This document shows positions 1 to 6,733 of a DNA stretch of 6,777 bases, piece after piece. The DNA lies in NCBI GenBank assembly GCA_016218905.1, contig JACRCS010000475.1:1-6777 (forward strand), read 5' to 3'. The notes beneath the pieces were generated by a model. The model saw only the letters and a program-made list of their open reading frames with translations. It ran no database searches and was not told where the DNA came from. Positions within the stretch are counted from its first letter, which is position 1, and the number at the start of each line of letters is the position of its first letter. This DNA is from Deltaproteobacteria bacterium. GTDB taxonomy: Bacteria > Desulfobacterota_C > Deferrisomatia > Deferrisomatales > JACRMM01. The position numbers and the translations under genes were made by a program.

Positions 1-2121
1 ATGAAAACCCTCACGCTGACGAAGCGCGGCGACGGCGTCGCCGTCCTCCTGTTCGACACGCCGAAGCGTCCCGTCAACGTCCTCTCCCAGGGGATGCTCG
101 AGGAGGCCGGACCTCTCATGGAGGAGATCCAGGACGACGACGAGATCGTCGCCTGCGTCCTCGCGAGCGGCAAGGCCGACTCTTTCATCGCCGGAGCGGA
201 TCTCGACCAGGTCGTCGGGATGACGGCCGCCGAAGCCGAGGCGATCTCGCGCGGAGGGCACGAGTGGCTCGACCGCGTCGATAAGAGCCGCAAGCCGTTC
301 GTGGCGGCCATCCACGGAGCCGCGCTCGGAGGCGGCCTCGAGGTCGCGCTCGCCTGTCACTACCGGATCGCGACCGACCACCCGAAGACGGTCCTGGCCC
401 TTCCCGAGGTGATGCTCGGCGTCCTCCCGGCCGCCGGCGGCACCCAGCGCCTGCCGCGCCTCATCGGCCTCCAGCGGGCCCTCCCGATGCTCCTCACCGG
501 CAAGCGGGTCCGTGCGGCGCGGGCGGTCCGCCACGGCCTCGTGGACGCCCTCACGTCGCCCGGAGGCCTCGTCGAGACGGCCGCGAAGGCGGCACTGGGC
601 CTCGCGAACGGGACGCTGAAGCCGAACCGGGACAAGCAGCCCCTCATCGAGAAGCCGCTCGCCCTCCCGCCGGTTCGCGCCTGGGCGCTCGGCAAGGCGC
701 GCGACGAGGTGATGAAGAAGACGCGCGGCCTCTATCCGGCGCCGCTCGAGATCCTTGCGTGCGTCGCGAAGGGGCTCGCCGACGGAACGGAGGCGGGGCA
801 GGAGGAGGAGGCCGTTCGCTTCGGCAAGCTCGTCGGGAGCGTCGGGGCGAAGAACCTCATCCGTCTCTTCGACGCCATGACCGCCCTGAAGAAGGCGCCG
901 AAGGGGGACGAGCCGAAGGCCGTGAAGCGCCTCGGCGTCCTGGGCGCGGGATTGATGGGGGAGGGGATCGCCGCGGTGTCGCTGGCTCTCGGCCCGGTGG
1001 TCCTGAAGGACGTGTCCGACGAGGGGCTCTCGCGCGCCACGCGGAACCTGAGGAAGGGGCTCGACCGGCGCGTCCGGTCGGGGGGGCTCACCCGCCTGGA
1101 CCGCGACAGGCAGTGGTTCGGCCTCCGGCCGACGGCACGGACCGAGGACCTCGCCGGTTGTGACCTCGTCATAGAGGCCGTCTTCGAGGACCTCGCCCTG
1201 AAGCGCAAGGTCCTCGCCGAGGTCGAGGCGGTCCTCGCCCCGGACGCCGTTTTCGCGAGCAACACATCGGCTTTGCCGATCGCGCAGATCGCCGCGAGGT
1301 CCAAACGCCCCGAGCGGGTCGTCGGGATGCACTACTTCTCGCCGGTCCCGAAGATGCCGCTCCTCGAGATCGTCGTCGCCGAGAAGACCGCTCCCTGGGC
1401 CGTCGCCACGGCTCGCGCCTTCGGCGTCGCGCAGGGGAAGACCGTCCTCGTCGTCAAGGACGGGCCGGGCTTCTACACCACGCGGATCCTCGGCCCATTC
1501 ATCAACGAGGCGGTCGTCCTCCTCGACGAGGGGGCGGCGATCCCGGCGCTCGACGCGGCGCTTCTCGACTTCGGTTTCCCGGTCGGTCCCGTCGCGCTCC
1601 TCGACGAGGTCGGTATCGACGTCGCCGCACACGTCTCGAGGGACCTCGGCAAGGCGTTCGCCGCCCGCGGCGCCGCGCCGTCGGCCACCTTCACGAAGCT
1701 CTTCGACGCCGGCTACCGGGGCCGGAAGAACGCGAAGGGGTTCTACCTCTACCCGAAGGACCGGGCCCCGCAGAAGTCGAAGGAGGTCAACCCGGAGGTC
1801 TACTCGTTCTTCGGCGGCGCGAGCCGCAAGGCCATGGTGGTGGGGGACCTCGTCGACCGCCTCTCGCTGCTCATGGTCAATGAAGCGGTCTGGTGTCTCT
1901 CGGAAGGGGTCATCGCATCCCCGCGGGACGGCGATGCCGGCGCGATCCTCGGCCTCGGCTTCCCGCCCTTCCGCGGCGGCCCCTTCCGCCACGTCGACGC
2001 CGTCGGCGCGGCGAAGGTCGTCGCGCGGATGGAAGAGCTCGCCGAACGGCACGGTCCACGCTTCCACCCGGCGCCGATGCTCGTGCAGATGGCGCGCGCG
2101 GGGAAGAGGTTCCACGGGTAG
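1..2121 (+). CDS. fadJ: Bifunctional enoyl-CoA hydratase / 3-hydroxyacyl-CoA dehydrogenase, FadJ type
   Basis: This 706-aa cytoplasmic enzyme hydrates trans-2-enoyl-CoA and then oxidises the L-3-hydroxyacyl-CoA with NAD+, the two middle steps of fatty acid beta-oxidation. The N-terminal crotonase domain (about residues 1-200) has the oxyanion-hole stretch AAIHGAALGGGLE and both glutamates expected for hydratase activity, E114 and E136 (in LPEVMLG). The NAD-binding domain starts near residue 310 with GAGLMGEGIA (315-324) and an acidic D337 at the end of the second strand. The dehydrogenase catalytic region follows, with NTS at 421-423, H444 in GMHYFSPV and E456. C-terminal 3HCDH repeats fill about 486-585 and 615-700, including GFPPFRGGPFR. 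Length and local motifs match FadJ (about 714 aa in E. coli) better than FadB. The ATG is the first base of the window, so its ribosome binding site and promoter cannot be seen. No thiolase (FadI/FadA) gene follows; the next gene is convergent. All catalytic residues I can place are intact. Confidence 0.95.
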   Translation: MKTLTLTKRGDGVAVLLFDTPKRPVNVLSQGMLEEAGPLMEEIQDDDEIVACVLASGKADSFIAGADLDQVVGMTAAEAEAISRGGHEWLDRVDKSRKPFVAAIHGAALGGGLEVALACHYRIATDHPKTVLALPEVMLGVLPAAGGTQRLPRLIGLQRALPMLLTGKRVRAARAVRHGLVDALTSPGGLVETAAKAALGLANGTLKPNRDKQPLIEKPLALPPVRAWALGKARDEVMKKTRGLYPAPLEILACVAKGLADGTEAGQEEEAVRFGKLVGSVGAKNLIRLFDAMTALKKAPKGDEPKAVKRLGVLGAGLMGEGIAAVSLALGPVVLKDVSDEGLSRATRNLRKGLDRRVRSGGLTRLDRDRQWFGLRPTARTEDLAGCDLVIEAVFEDLALKRKVLAEVEAVLAPDAVFASNTSALPIAQIAARSKRPERVVGMHYFSPVPKMPLLEIVVAEKTAPWAVATARAFGVAQGKTVLVVKDGPGFYTTRILGPFINEAVVLLDEGAAIPALDAALLDFGFPVGPVALLDEVGIDVAAHVSRDLGKAFAARGAAPSATFTKLFDAGYRGRKNAKGFYLYPKDRAPQKSKEVNPEVYSFFGGASRKAMVVGDLVDRLSLLMVNEAVWCLSEGVIASPRDGDAGAILGLGFPPFRGGPFRHVDAVGAAKVVARMEELAERHGPRFHPAPMLVQMARAGKRFHG

Positions 2122-2126
2122 AGAAC

Positions 2127-2154
2127 GGGCGGGGACGGACCGGAAGGCCCGCCC
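2127..2154. terminator. Possible weak terminator hairpin between fadJ and dodecin
   Basis: The 43-base gap between two convergent stop codons contains GGGCGGG (2127-2133) and its complement CCCGCCC (2148-2154), a 7-bp stem with a 14-base loop. There is no T-tract on either side. The region is very GC-rich, so a 7-bp match could be chance. The position suits a shared terminator, but the structure alone is weak evidence. Confidence 0.3.
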
Positions 2155-2164
2155 CCGCGCGGCC

Positions 2165-2371
2165 TCAGCGCTCCAGCTTGAAGCCGATGCGAATGGTGAC
2201 CTGGAACTCGGCGACCTTGCCGTCGTGGATCCGGCCGCGCTGCTCGACGACCTCGAACCAGTCCATGTGCCGGATCGTCTTTCCGGCCTCCTCGACGGCG
2301 GATCTCACCGCTTCGGCGAAGCTGACCGGAGACGTACCGACGATCTCGACCTTCTTGTAGGTGCCAGCCAT
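2165..2371 (-). CDS. Dodecin, small flavin-binding protein
   Basis: This 68-aa protein matches the dodecin family over its whole length. Dodecins assemble into hollow dodecamers that bind flavins (riboflavin, FMN or FAD, depending on the lineage) and are thought to store them and quench their photochemistry. The order of elements fits: strand VEIVGTS (8-14), a helix SFAEAVRSAVEEAGKTI (17-33), then strand MDWFEVVEQRG (36-46) and a final strand EFQVTIRIGFKLE (55-67). W38 is the expected flavin-stacking tryptophan and Q57 sits where the flavin-contacting glutamine lies. The start is supported by a consensus AGGAGG at 2377-2382 (complement), five bases before the ATG. The gene stands alone, convergent with fadJ and divergent from the PGM1-like gene. 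Family assignment is firm; the bound flavin cannot be read from sequence. Confidence 0.95.
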   Translation of the reverse strand: MAGTYKKVEIVGTSPVSFAEAVRSAVEEAGKTIRHMDWFEVVEQRGRIHDGKVAEFQVTIRIGFKLER

Positions 2372-2546
2372 GGGTTCCTCCTGGGGTCCTTCGTTGTGAC
2401 GGGACTGGCCGCATTCTAGCGACGCCGCGCGAAAAGGCGGCGCCGAGGCAGGAAGTCGACGGACCGGGCGTCAGGCCGCCCGCAGGATTGCGGAGTAGGA
2501 TTTCCTCGAGCGATGGCCCGCGCTCGCCCCGTCGGCAGGAGGAGTC
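2372..2546. promoter_or_regulatory. Divergent intergenic region between dodecin and the PGM1-like gene
   Basis: This 175-bp gap must hold the promoters of both flanking genes. For dodecin, the minus strand reads TAGAAT at 2418-2413, a 5-of-6 match to a -10 box that would put the transcript start about 35 bases before the ATG. No convincing -35 lies at the right distance. For the plus-strand gene, TAGGAT at 2496-2501 is a weaker -10 candidate, also without a -35. An inverted repeat CGCCGC/GCGGCG (2423-2428 and 2437-2442, 8-base loop containing AAAA) and two AGGATT copies (2484-2489, 2497-2502) are present but may be chance. A consensus AGGAGG at 2537-2542 is the ribosome binding site of the plus-strand gene. 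Confidence 0.4.
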
Positions 2547-4106
2547 ATGTCGGATTCGTCAACGTCCAGCGACCTTCTGGGAGTCTCGCCCGCGGAGCTC
2601 GGACGTCGCTTCGAGGGTCTCCAGGCCCGGCTGGCGAGCCAGTGGAAGCTCATCCAGTCGATGAACCAGCGGGACCAGGCGATGGTCGTCGTCCCGTCCG
2701 TGGAGCTGCCGGGGGAGGAAGCCTCCGGGACGGCTCTGCTGGCCCTCGAGGAGCGCCTCCTGTGCCTCCTCCTGCTGCTTCGCAAGCCGCGGGCCCGGAT
2801 GATCTATTGCACGTCGCAGGCGATCGGGCCGAACCTCGTCGACTACTACCTCGGCCTCCTGCCCGGCGTGATTCCCGCCCACGCGCGGGCGCGCCTTCAC
2901 CTCTTCCCGGTCCACGACGGCTCGCCGAGGCCCCTCGCCCGGAAGATCCTGGAGAGGCCCCGCCTCGTCGAAAGGCTCCGGGAGCTGATCCCCGACACGG
3001 AGACGACCCACCTCGTCCCATTCGAGACGACCGACCTCGAGCGGGGCCTCTCAGTCGCGCTCGGCATCCCGGCCTTCGGCGCCGACCCGCGGTTCGACGA
3101 GATCGCCACCCGGAGCGGGTCGAGACGCCTCTTCTCCGAGGTCGGGGTCGACCATCCGGAAGGAATCGAAGGGATCCGGAGCCCGGCCGACGCGATGCAC
3201 GCGATCCGCGAGCTCCGTGCCCGCATTCCGGACCTCCCGCAGGCGAGAGTCGAGCTCGAGCGGGGTGATCCGCGGCGCGGCGGGCTGAGAGTCGGGCTCG
3301 CGAGCTTCGTCGAGGCGGACGGCATGGAGGCCGCCCGGGCGTTCCACGAGGCGTTCCGCGCGGGTCCGGCCGGTGTCGACGCCCCTGCGGCGGAACGGTT
3401 CTGGCAGCGGGTCGCGTCCGACGGGGCGGTCGTCGAGGCGCCGCGGCTCCACGAGGAGCGGTGGCTCGTCAGCGTCGAGCTGAGGATCACGCCCGTAGGG
3501 AGCGTGGAGCTCCAGGCGACGCATGACCGCCCCTCGCGCGGCGAGTCCGGCTGGAGGTTCCCGGCCGACACCGCGTACGCCCGGTCCGTCGCGGCCGACG
3601 CCTTGCGCGTCGGCGAGCATCTCCATCACCTCGGCGTCCTCGGCACGTTCTCGATCCTGTTCGAGGTCGGCCGGGACCCGGGTGGCGTGTGGCAGCGGGA
3701 GGCGCTTCAGGTCCACCTCGGCAAGAGCGAGGTGAGCATGCCGTACCTCACTCTCGAGTTCCTAACCGACGGCCGGTACGCTATCGACGACGGGCGATTC
3801 AAGGCCCGGGGCGGGCAGTCAAAGTGCTACGTCTCGACGCAGTCCGTCGCCTCGCCGGCTTACCGGGCGATCACGCCCGACGAGATCTTCGATTTCGTCG
3901 TGAGACACGGCCTCCACTACGACCACGCGACGCAGACGGGCGTCGTCCTGCACATGTTGAGCGGCCTCACCGAGCTCGGTTCGTTCGGCCTGACCGCCGT
4001 CGCCGATTCCCACGAAGACGCCCGCGAGCTCCACGATCGAGCCGTGGCGACGCTCGGGTTCGAGGCCGATCGCGCGGTCGGGAAGGTCCTTCTCCCAGAA
4101 GCCTGA
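2547..4106 (+). CDS. PGM1-related peptide ligase-like (ATP-grasp superfamily) protein, possibly catalytically degenerate
   Basis: This 519-aa protein resembles the family annotated as peptide ligase PGM1-related, named after the ATP-grasp ligase of pheganomycin synthesis. The N-terminal pre-ATP-grasp part (about 45-150) carries VVVPSVELPG, then a leucine-rich EERLLCLLLLLRKPRAR and DYYLGLLPGVIPAHARARL. A central ATP-grasp-like region (about 185-395) begins with SGSRRLF (190-196). A PGM1 C-terminal domain (about 395-505) contains YLTLEFLTDGRY, SPAYRAITPDEIF and HYDHATQTGVVLHM. No signal peptide is present, so it should be cytoplasmic. The start is set by AGGAGG four bases upstream of the ATG. 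Compared with the family consensus as I remember it, the KLNEG-type nucleotide-binding motif reads VELERG (235-240) and the E-x-N metal-binding motif reads QVH (388-390), so ligase activity is doubtful. The gene lies alone between dodecin (divergent) and fadL (convergent), and no substrate peptide or pathway gene is seen nearby. Confidence 0.8.
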   Translation: MSDSSTSSDLLGVSPAELGRRFEGLQARLASQWKLIQSMNQRDQAMVVVPSVELPGEEASGTALLALEERLLCLLLLLRKPRARMIYCTSQAIGPNLVDYYLGLLPGVIPAHARARLHLFPVHDGSPRPLARKILERPRLVERLRELIPDTETTHLVPFETTDLERGLSVALGIPAFGADPRFDEIATRSGSRRLFSEVGVDHPEGIEGIRSPADAMHAIRELRARIPDLPQARVELERGDPRRGGLRVGLASFVEADGMEAARAFHEAFRAGPAGVDAPAAERFWQRVASDGAVVEAPRLHEERWLVSVELRITPVGSVELQATHDRPSRGESGWRFPADTAYARSVAADALRVGEHLHHLGVLGTFSILFEVGRDPGGVWQREALQVHLGKSEVSMPYLTLEFLTDGRYAIDDGRFKARGGQSKCYVSTQSVASPAYRAITPDEIFDFVVRHGLHYDHATQTGVVLHMLSGLTELGSFGLTAVADSHEDARELHDRAVATLGFEADRAVGKVLLPEA

Positions 4107-4140
4107 CCGGCGGCGGGGCCGCCCGCACGGTCGGAACGAA

Positions 4141-4168
4141 AGAGGGCGGCCCGGTCGGGCCGCCCTCT
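4141..4168. terminator. Bidirectional rho-independent-like terminator hairpin
   Basis: AGAGGGCGGCCC (4141-4152) and its exact reverse complement (4157-4168) form a 12-bp stem around a four-base GGTC loop. It lies in the 90-bp gap between convergent stop codons, 34 bases after the PGM1-like gene and 28 bases after fadL. Read on the minus strand the stem runs into TTTCGTT, a short T-rich stretch, so it best fits termination of fadL. Read on the plus strand there is no T-run after the stem. Confidence 0.8.
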
Positions 4169-4196
4169 CGTGAAGACCGTGTCGGACAGGCTGTCG

Positions 4197-5450
4197 TCAG
4201 AATCCGAACGAGAAGCCGAGCTCGAACTCCCACTGGTCCATGGTCAGCTTGATGGTCTGCTGGCCAGGGGCCTCGAGCGGGTTGGCCCCTTCGACGGACG
4301 AGGAGAAGCCGCGGATCAGGGCGAAGTGGAGGGCGCTCTTGGGCGAGAGGAGCTTCGAGGCGCCGATCGTGGCGTGGTCCTCGATGACGCCGGGGGCGAG
4401 GATGTTGAAGAGGACCTCGCTCTCGGGGATCGGCTGGTTGCAGTGGGCGTAGCCCGCGCGAAGGGTCCAGGAGTCGGAAGCCTGGTACTGGGCGCCGATC
4501 TTGTAGACCGTTACGTCCTCCCAGCCGAAGCCCGCGCCGTTGTCGGCGCCGAGGGGGGCTTGCATCAGGTTCGGGAGCATCGGGTTCGCGATCGACTTGA
4601 CGTCGCTGTAGAGGATCTGCTGCACGTCGGCGGCGATGATCCAGCTCTCGTTCGGCATGATCGAGACGCCGATCGACCAGTTCGCCGGGACGTCGAAGCC
4701 CCCCTGCTCGGCGTAGAGGCCGGCGTAGTCGTCGAACTCGCCCATGGCGATTTTCGTCTGGTACGAGGCGCCGACGCCGATGTACTCGCCGAACTTGCCG
4801 TGATAGCCGATCCGTCCGCCGTAGCCGAGCGCGGTGTCGGCGTCGTTGTTCGTCAGCTTCGTCGGGTCAGAGGAGAACATCGAGAAGGCGCCCAGTCCCT
4901 TGGCCTCGAAACTCTGCCAGGCGCCGATGACCGAGACGCCGATCGACTGGTGCTTCGCGAACTCGTAGGCAAACGACGGGGCCAGGAAGGCCTGCATCAG
5001 GTTGACGCCGGTGGGGGTCTGGCCGAAGACGGCGTTGGGGTAGTCGGTGTTCATGCCGCCGTTGCCGTAGAGGGCGACGCCGAAATGGGCCTTGTCGCTC
5101 AGGTGCCAGGCGGCGGCCATGCTCGGCATGAAGAAGAGACTCGAGTCGCTCTCGTACGTCCCGGGGGCGAGGCCGAAGGTACCGGGGTAGCCGGAAGGAT
5201 TGCCGCTTACCGAGTACTCGCGGTTCGGGTTGAAGAGCTCCAGGCCGATGTCGTAGCCCTTCACGAAGGCGATCGTGGCCGGGTTCGTGGCGCTCGCCAG
5301 CGTGCTCAGGTGAGTTGCCTGGCCGGCGCCGGCCATCCCCTTGTACTGGGTTCCGTAGCCGAGGGAGAAGTAGCCGTTCGTCGCGAGGGCGGGAGCGGCC
5401 AGGGCGAGCAGCGCGAGGGTCGTGACCGCCAGGAACGGTTTGCGCGTCAT
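4197..5450 (-). CDS. FadL/OmpP1/TodX family outer-membrane transport protein
   Basis: This 417-aa beta-barrel protein belongs to the FadL family, which carries long-chain fatty acids or other hydrophobic compounds across the outer membrane by lateral diffusion. Residues 1-23 form a Sec signal peptide (basic MTRKPF, hydrophobic core, cleavage after ALA). The mature N-terminus has the family's plug-like start, with GYGTQYKGMAGAG (31-43) and the conserved NPA (56-58). A characteristic late stretch has GFGWEDVTVYKIGAQY (307-322) and WTLRAGYAHCNQPIPESEVLF (328-348). The protein ends in Phe with alternating hydrophobic residues, as expected of a barrel recognised by the BAM complex. An ATG seven codons upstream (5471) is in frame, but I prefer 5450, where the signal peptide begins properly and a GGAGAG lies six bases upstream. 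Substrate specificity varies in this family; fadJ in the window makes fatty acids reasonable but does not prove it. Confidence 0.92.
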   Translation of the reverse strand: MTRKPFLAVTTLALLALAAPALATNGYFSLGYGTQYKGMAGAGQATHLSTLASATNPATIAFVKGYDIGLELFNPNREYSVSGNPSGYPGTFGLAPGTYESDSSLFFMPSMAAAWHLSDKAHFGVALYGNGGMNTDYPNAVFGQTPTGVNLMQAFLAPSFAYEFAKHQSIGVSVIGAWQSFEAKGLGAFSMFSSDPTKLTNNDADTALGYGGRIGYHGKFGEYIGVGASYQTKIAMGEFDDYAGLYAEQGGFDVPANWSIGVSIMPNESWIIAADVQQILYSDVKSIANPMLPNLMQAPLGADNGAGFGWEDVTVYKIGAQYQASDSWTLRAGYAHCNQPIPESEVLFNILAPGVIEDHATIGASKLLSPKSALHFALIRGFSSSVEGANPLEAPGQQTIKLTMDQWEFELGFSFGF

Positions 5451-5456
5451 TTCTTT

Positions 5457-5462
5457 CTCTCC
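5457..5462 (-). promoter_or_regulatory. Ribosome binding site that fixes the fadL-like start
   Basis: GGAGAG on the minus strand lies six bases before the ATG at 5450. The alternative ATG at 5471 would place this sequence inside the coding region and would add seven residues, two of them acidic, before the signal peptide. Confidence 0.7.
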
Positions 5463-5503
5463 AATCAGCACGCTCTTTCGGGGCCGTGCCGGAAATAGGG
5501 CGA

Positions 5504-5516
5504 TTCGTTGAACGAA
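5504..5516. repeat. 13-base inverted repeat upstream of the fadL-like gene, possible operator
   Basis: TTCGTT, a single G, then AACGAA form a perfect 6+1+6 inverted repeat, 54-66 bases before the fadL-like start codon. Its AT content stands out from the GC-rich surroundings. It could be the binding site of a dimeric regulator of fadL. It is too short for me to assign to a known regulator. Confidence 0.4.
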
Positions 5517-5522
5517 AGCTCC

Positions 5523-5538
5523 CCGGCCACGTGGCCGG
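5523..5538. terminator. 16-base perfect palindrome after the YeeE-rhodanese gene, possible terminator or operator
   Basis: CCGGCCACGTGGCCGG is a perfect palindrome starting 10 bases after the stop codon of the upstream minus-strand gene. In RNA it could fold into a 6-bp GC stem with an ACGT loop. The following minus-strand sequence (GGAGCTTTCGTT) has only a short T-rich part, so termination would be weak. As DNA it could equally be a protein-binding site. It suggests that fadL may be transcribed separately from the YeeE-rhodanese gene. Confidence 0.4.
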
Positions 5539-5548
5539 AATCAGGTCG

Positions 5549-6733
5549 TCAGCAGCCGCCGCCCTTCTTCGGCGCGGCGGAGGGGGCAACGGCTTTCACG
5601 ACGAGCTTCGGCGGCGGTGCCGCCGCGGCTCCGGTGAAGTAGCCGTTCAGGGCGCTCTTCATGCGGAACTGAGCGATGAGCGCGGGGGTGGGCTCGGCCG
5701 GGGGCTGGGGAGCGGCGAGGACGGTCGCCTTCCAGGCGTCGAAACCGCCGGAGAGGACGAGGACCTCGCCGGGGACCGCGCGAAGATCGGCCGGGAGCGC
5801 CTCGACGTCCCCCTGCGCGTAGGCGACGAGGGTGCGTGTGGCGGGGAGCGTGGCCGCGTACGTTGCCGGCGTCGTCCCCTCGGGCAGCGTCACCGTTCCG
5901 GGGATCCGCTCCTTGCCCGCCGCGTCGGGAGCGCGGAGGTCGAGGATCCAGAGGTCCTGGGGCGACGCGACGATCCTCCGTGCCAGCTCGACGGCGCCGA
6001 TCCTGGCGGCCGGCGTTTCCGCGACCGCCGCGGGGGTGCGCGCCGGGAGGGCGACGGTCACGAGGCCCAGAGCCGCGAGGGTGCCCATCACCGCGAAGGC
6101 GCGGTTGCGGACGGGCGGGTTCGAGACGGGAGCCGTCTTCGCGAACTTCGGGGCGAAGATCGCCTCGAGCTTCTCGGCACCCAGGAAGCAGCCGATGGCC
6201 ATCAGGACGACGCCCGCCGCCACGACCGGGAACGGCACGCCGAGCGCCTGCGCGATCGTCACCGAGCCCATCGCGCCGCTCTTGTAGAACCCCTCGAGCG
6301 GGCCGTAAACGAGGCCGAAAGCCAGCGAGCCGATCGTGACGCCGACGATCGACCAGAGGCCATCCCACTTTCCGGAGGCCATCGCGACGATGCCCGTGCC
6401 GGGGCAGTAGGCGGAGGTCATGAAGCCGACCCCGAGGAGACGGCCTCCGACGACGTCGGGCCCGACGAACGTCTCGGTGACCGTGACGAGCGAGAGGTCG
6501 AGGCCGCCGGCGCCTGCGAGGAAGCCGATCCCCGCGCAGGCCGTCGCGATCGCGCTGAACATCACCTTCAGAACGCGCATGTCGGTCAGGTAGAACTGGG
6601 CCGCGAGGTTCTTCGCGTTCCCGAAGCCGGCGCGCTCGAGGACGAACCCGAACGCGAACCCGATGAGCGTCCCGAGGAGGAGGCCGGTGGGGAAGCCGAA
6701 GACGTCGTGCGGGTAGAGCGGGAGGAAGCTCAT
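5549..6733 (-). CDS. YeeE/YedE-family sulfur transporter half fused to a rhodanese-like domain
   Basis: This 394-aa protein has two parts. Residues 1-230 are an inner-membrane YeeE/YedE (sulfur transport) unit with about six hydrophobic segments (near 13-31, 57-76, 96-118, 127-147, 162-185, 211-230). It has the family stretches ERAGFGNAKNLAAQFYLTD (33-51), MRVLKVMF (52-59) and AYCPGTG (108-114), whose C110 matches the conserved cysteine that handles thiosulfate in characterised YeeE. A Pro/Ala linker leads to a rhodanese-like domain (about 243-340) with LDLR (264-267), IPGTV and LSGGFDAWKA (327-337). The usual active-site Cys is replaced: the loop reads YAQGD (305-309). A tail rich in Ala, Pro and Lys ends in KKGGGC at the C-terminus. 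The start ATG overlaps the previous gene's stop (ATGA) and AGAGGG lies seven bases upstream, indicating translational coupling. The likely role is uptake of thiosulfate or a related sulfur species; the substrate is inferred. Confidence 0.88.
   Translation of the reverse strand: MSFLPLYPHDVFGFPTGLLLGTLIGFAFGFVLERAGFGNAKNLAAQFYLTDMRVLKVMFSAIATACAGIGFLAGAGGLDLSLVTVTETFVGPDVVGGRLLGVGFMTSAYCPGTGIVAMASGKWDGLWSIVGVTIGSLAFGLVYGPLEGFYKSGAMGSVTIAQALGVPFPVVAAGVVLMAIGCFLGAEKLEAIFAPKFAKTAPVSNPPVRNRAFAVMGTLAALGLVTVALPARTPAAVAETPAARIGAVELARRIVASPQDLWILDLRAPDAAGKERIPGTVTLPEGTTPATYAATLPATRTLVAYAQGDVEALPADLRAVPGEVLVLSGGFDAWKATVLAAPQPPAEPTPALIAQFRMKSALNGYFTGAAAAPPPKLVVKAVAPSAAPKKGGGC

Noticed and set aside
1800..2414. 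A 204-codon minus-strand open frame spanning the end of fadJ and all of dodecin
   Set aside because: It runs in another frame across the well-supported dodecin gene and the fadJ C-terminus, and its Arg/Pro/Ser-rich translation resembles no family.
2484..2502. Two AGGATT copies 13 bases apart upstream of the PGM1-like gene
   Set aside because: Six-base repeats with only two copies are too short to separate from chance without comparison to related genomes.
2513..3268. A 251-codon plus-strand frame starting just before the PGM1-like gene
   Set aside because: It overlaps the PGM1-like gene in a different frame, lacks a good ribosome binding site, and its Arg/Pro/Gly/Ala-rich product is typical of an out-of-frame GC-rich reading.
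5451..5471. Upstream ATG at 5471 as the start of the fadL-like protein
   Set aside because: The extra residues include two Glu ahead of the signal peptide and would bury the GGAGAG ribosome binding site within the coding sequence. The ATG at 5450 fits better.
4170..5498. A 442-codon open frame on the plus strand antisense to the fadL-like gene
   Set aside because: Its translation is a low-complexity mix of Val, Gly, Arg, Asp and Glu with no recognisable domain. It is the mirror of a GC-rich gene that has a signal peptide and clear family motifs on the other strand.
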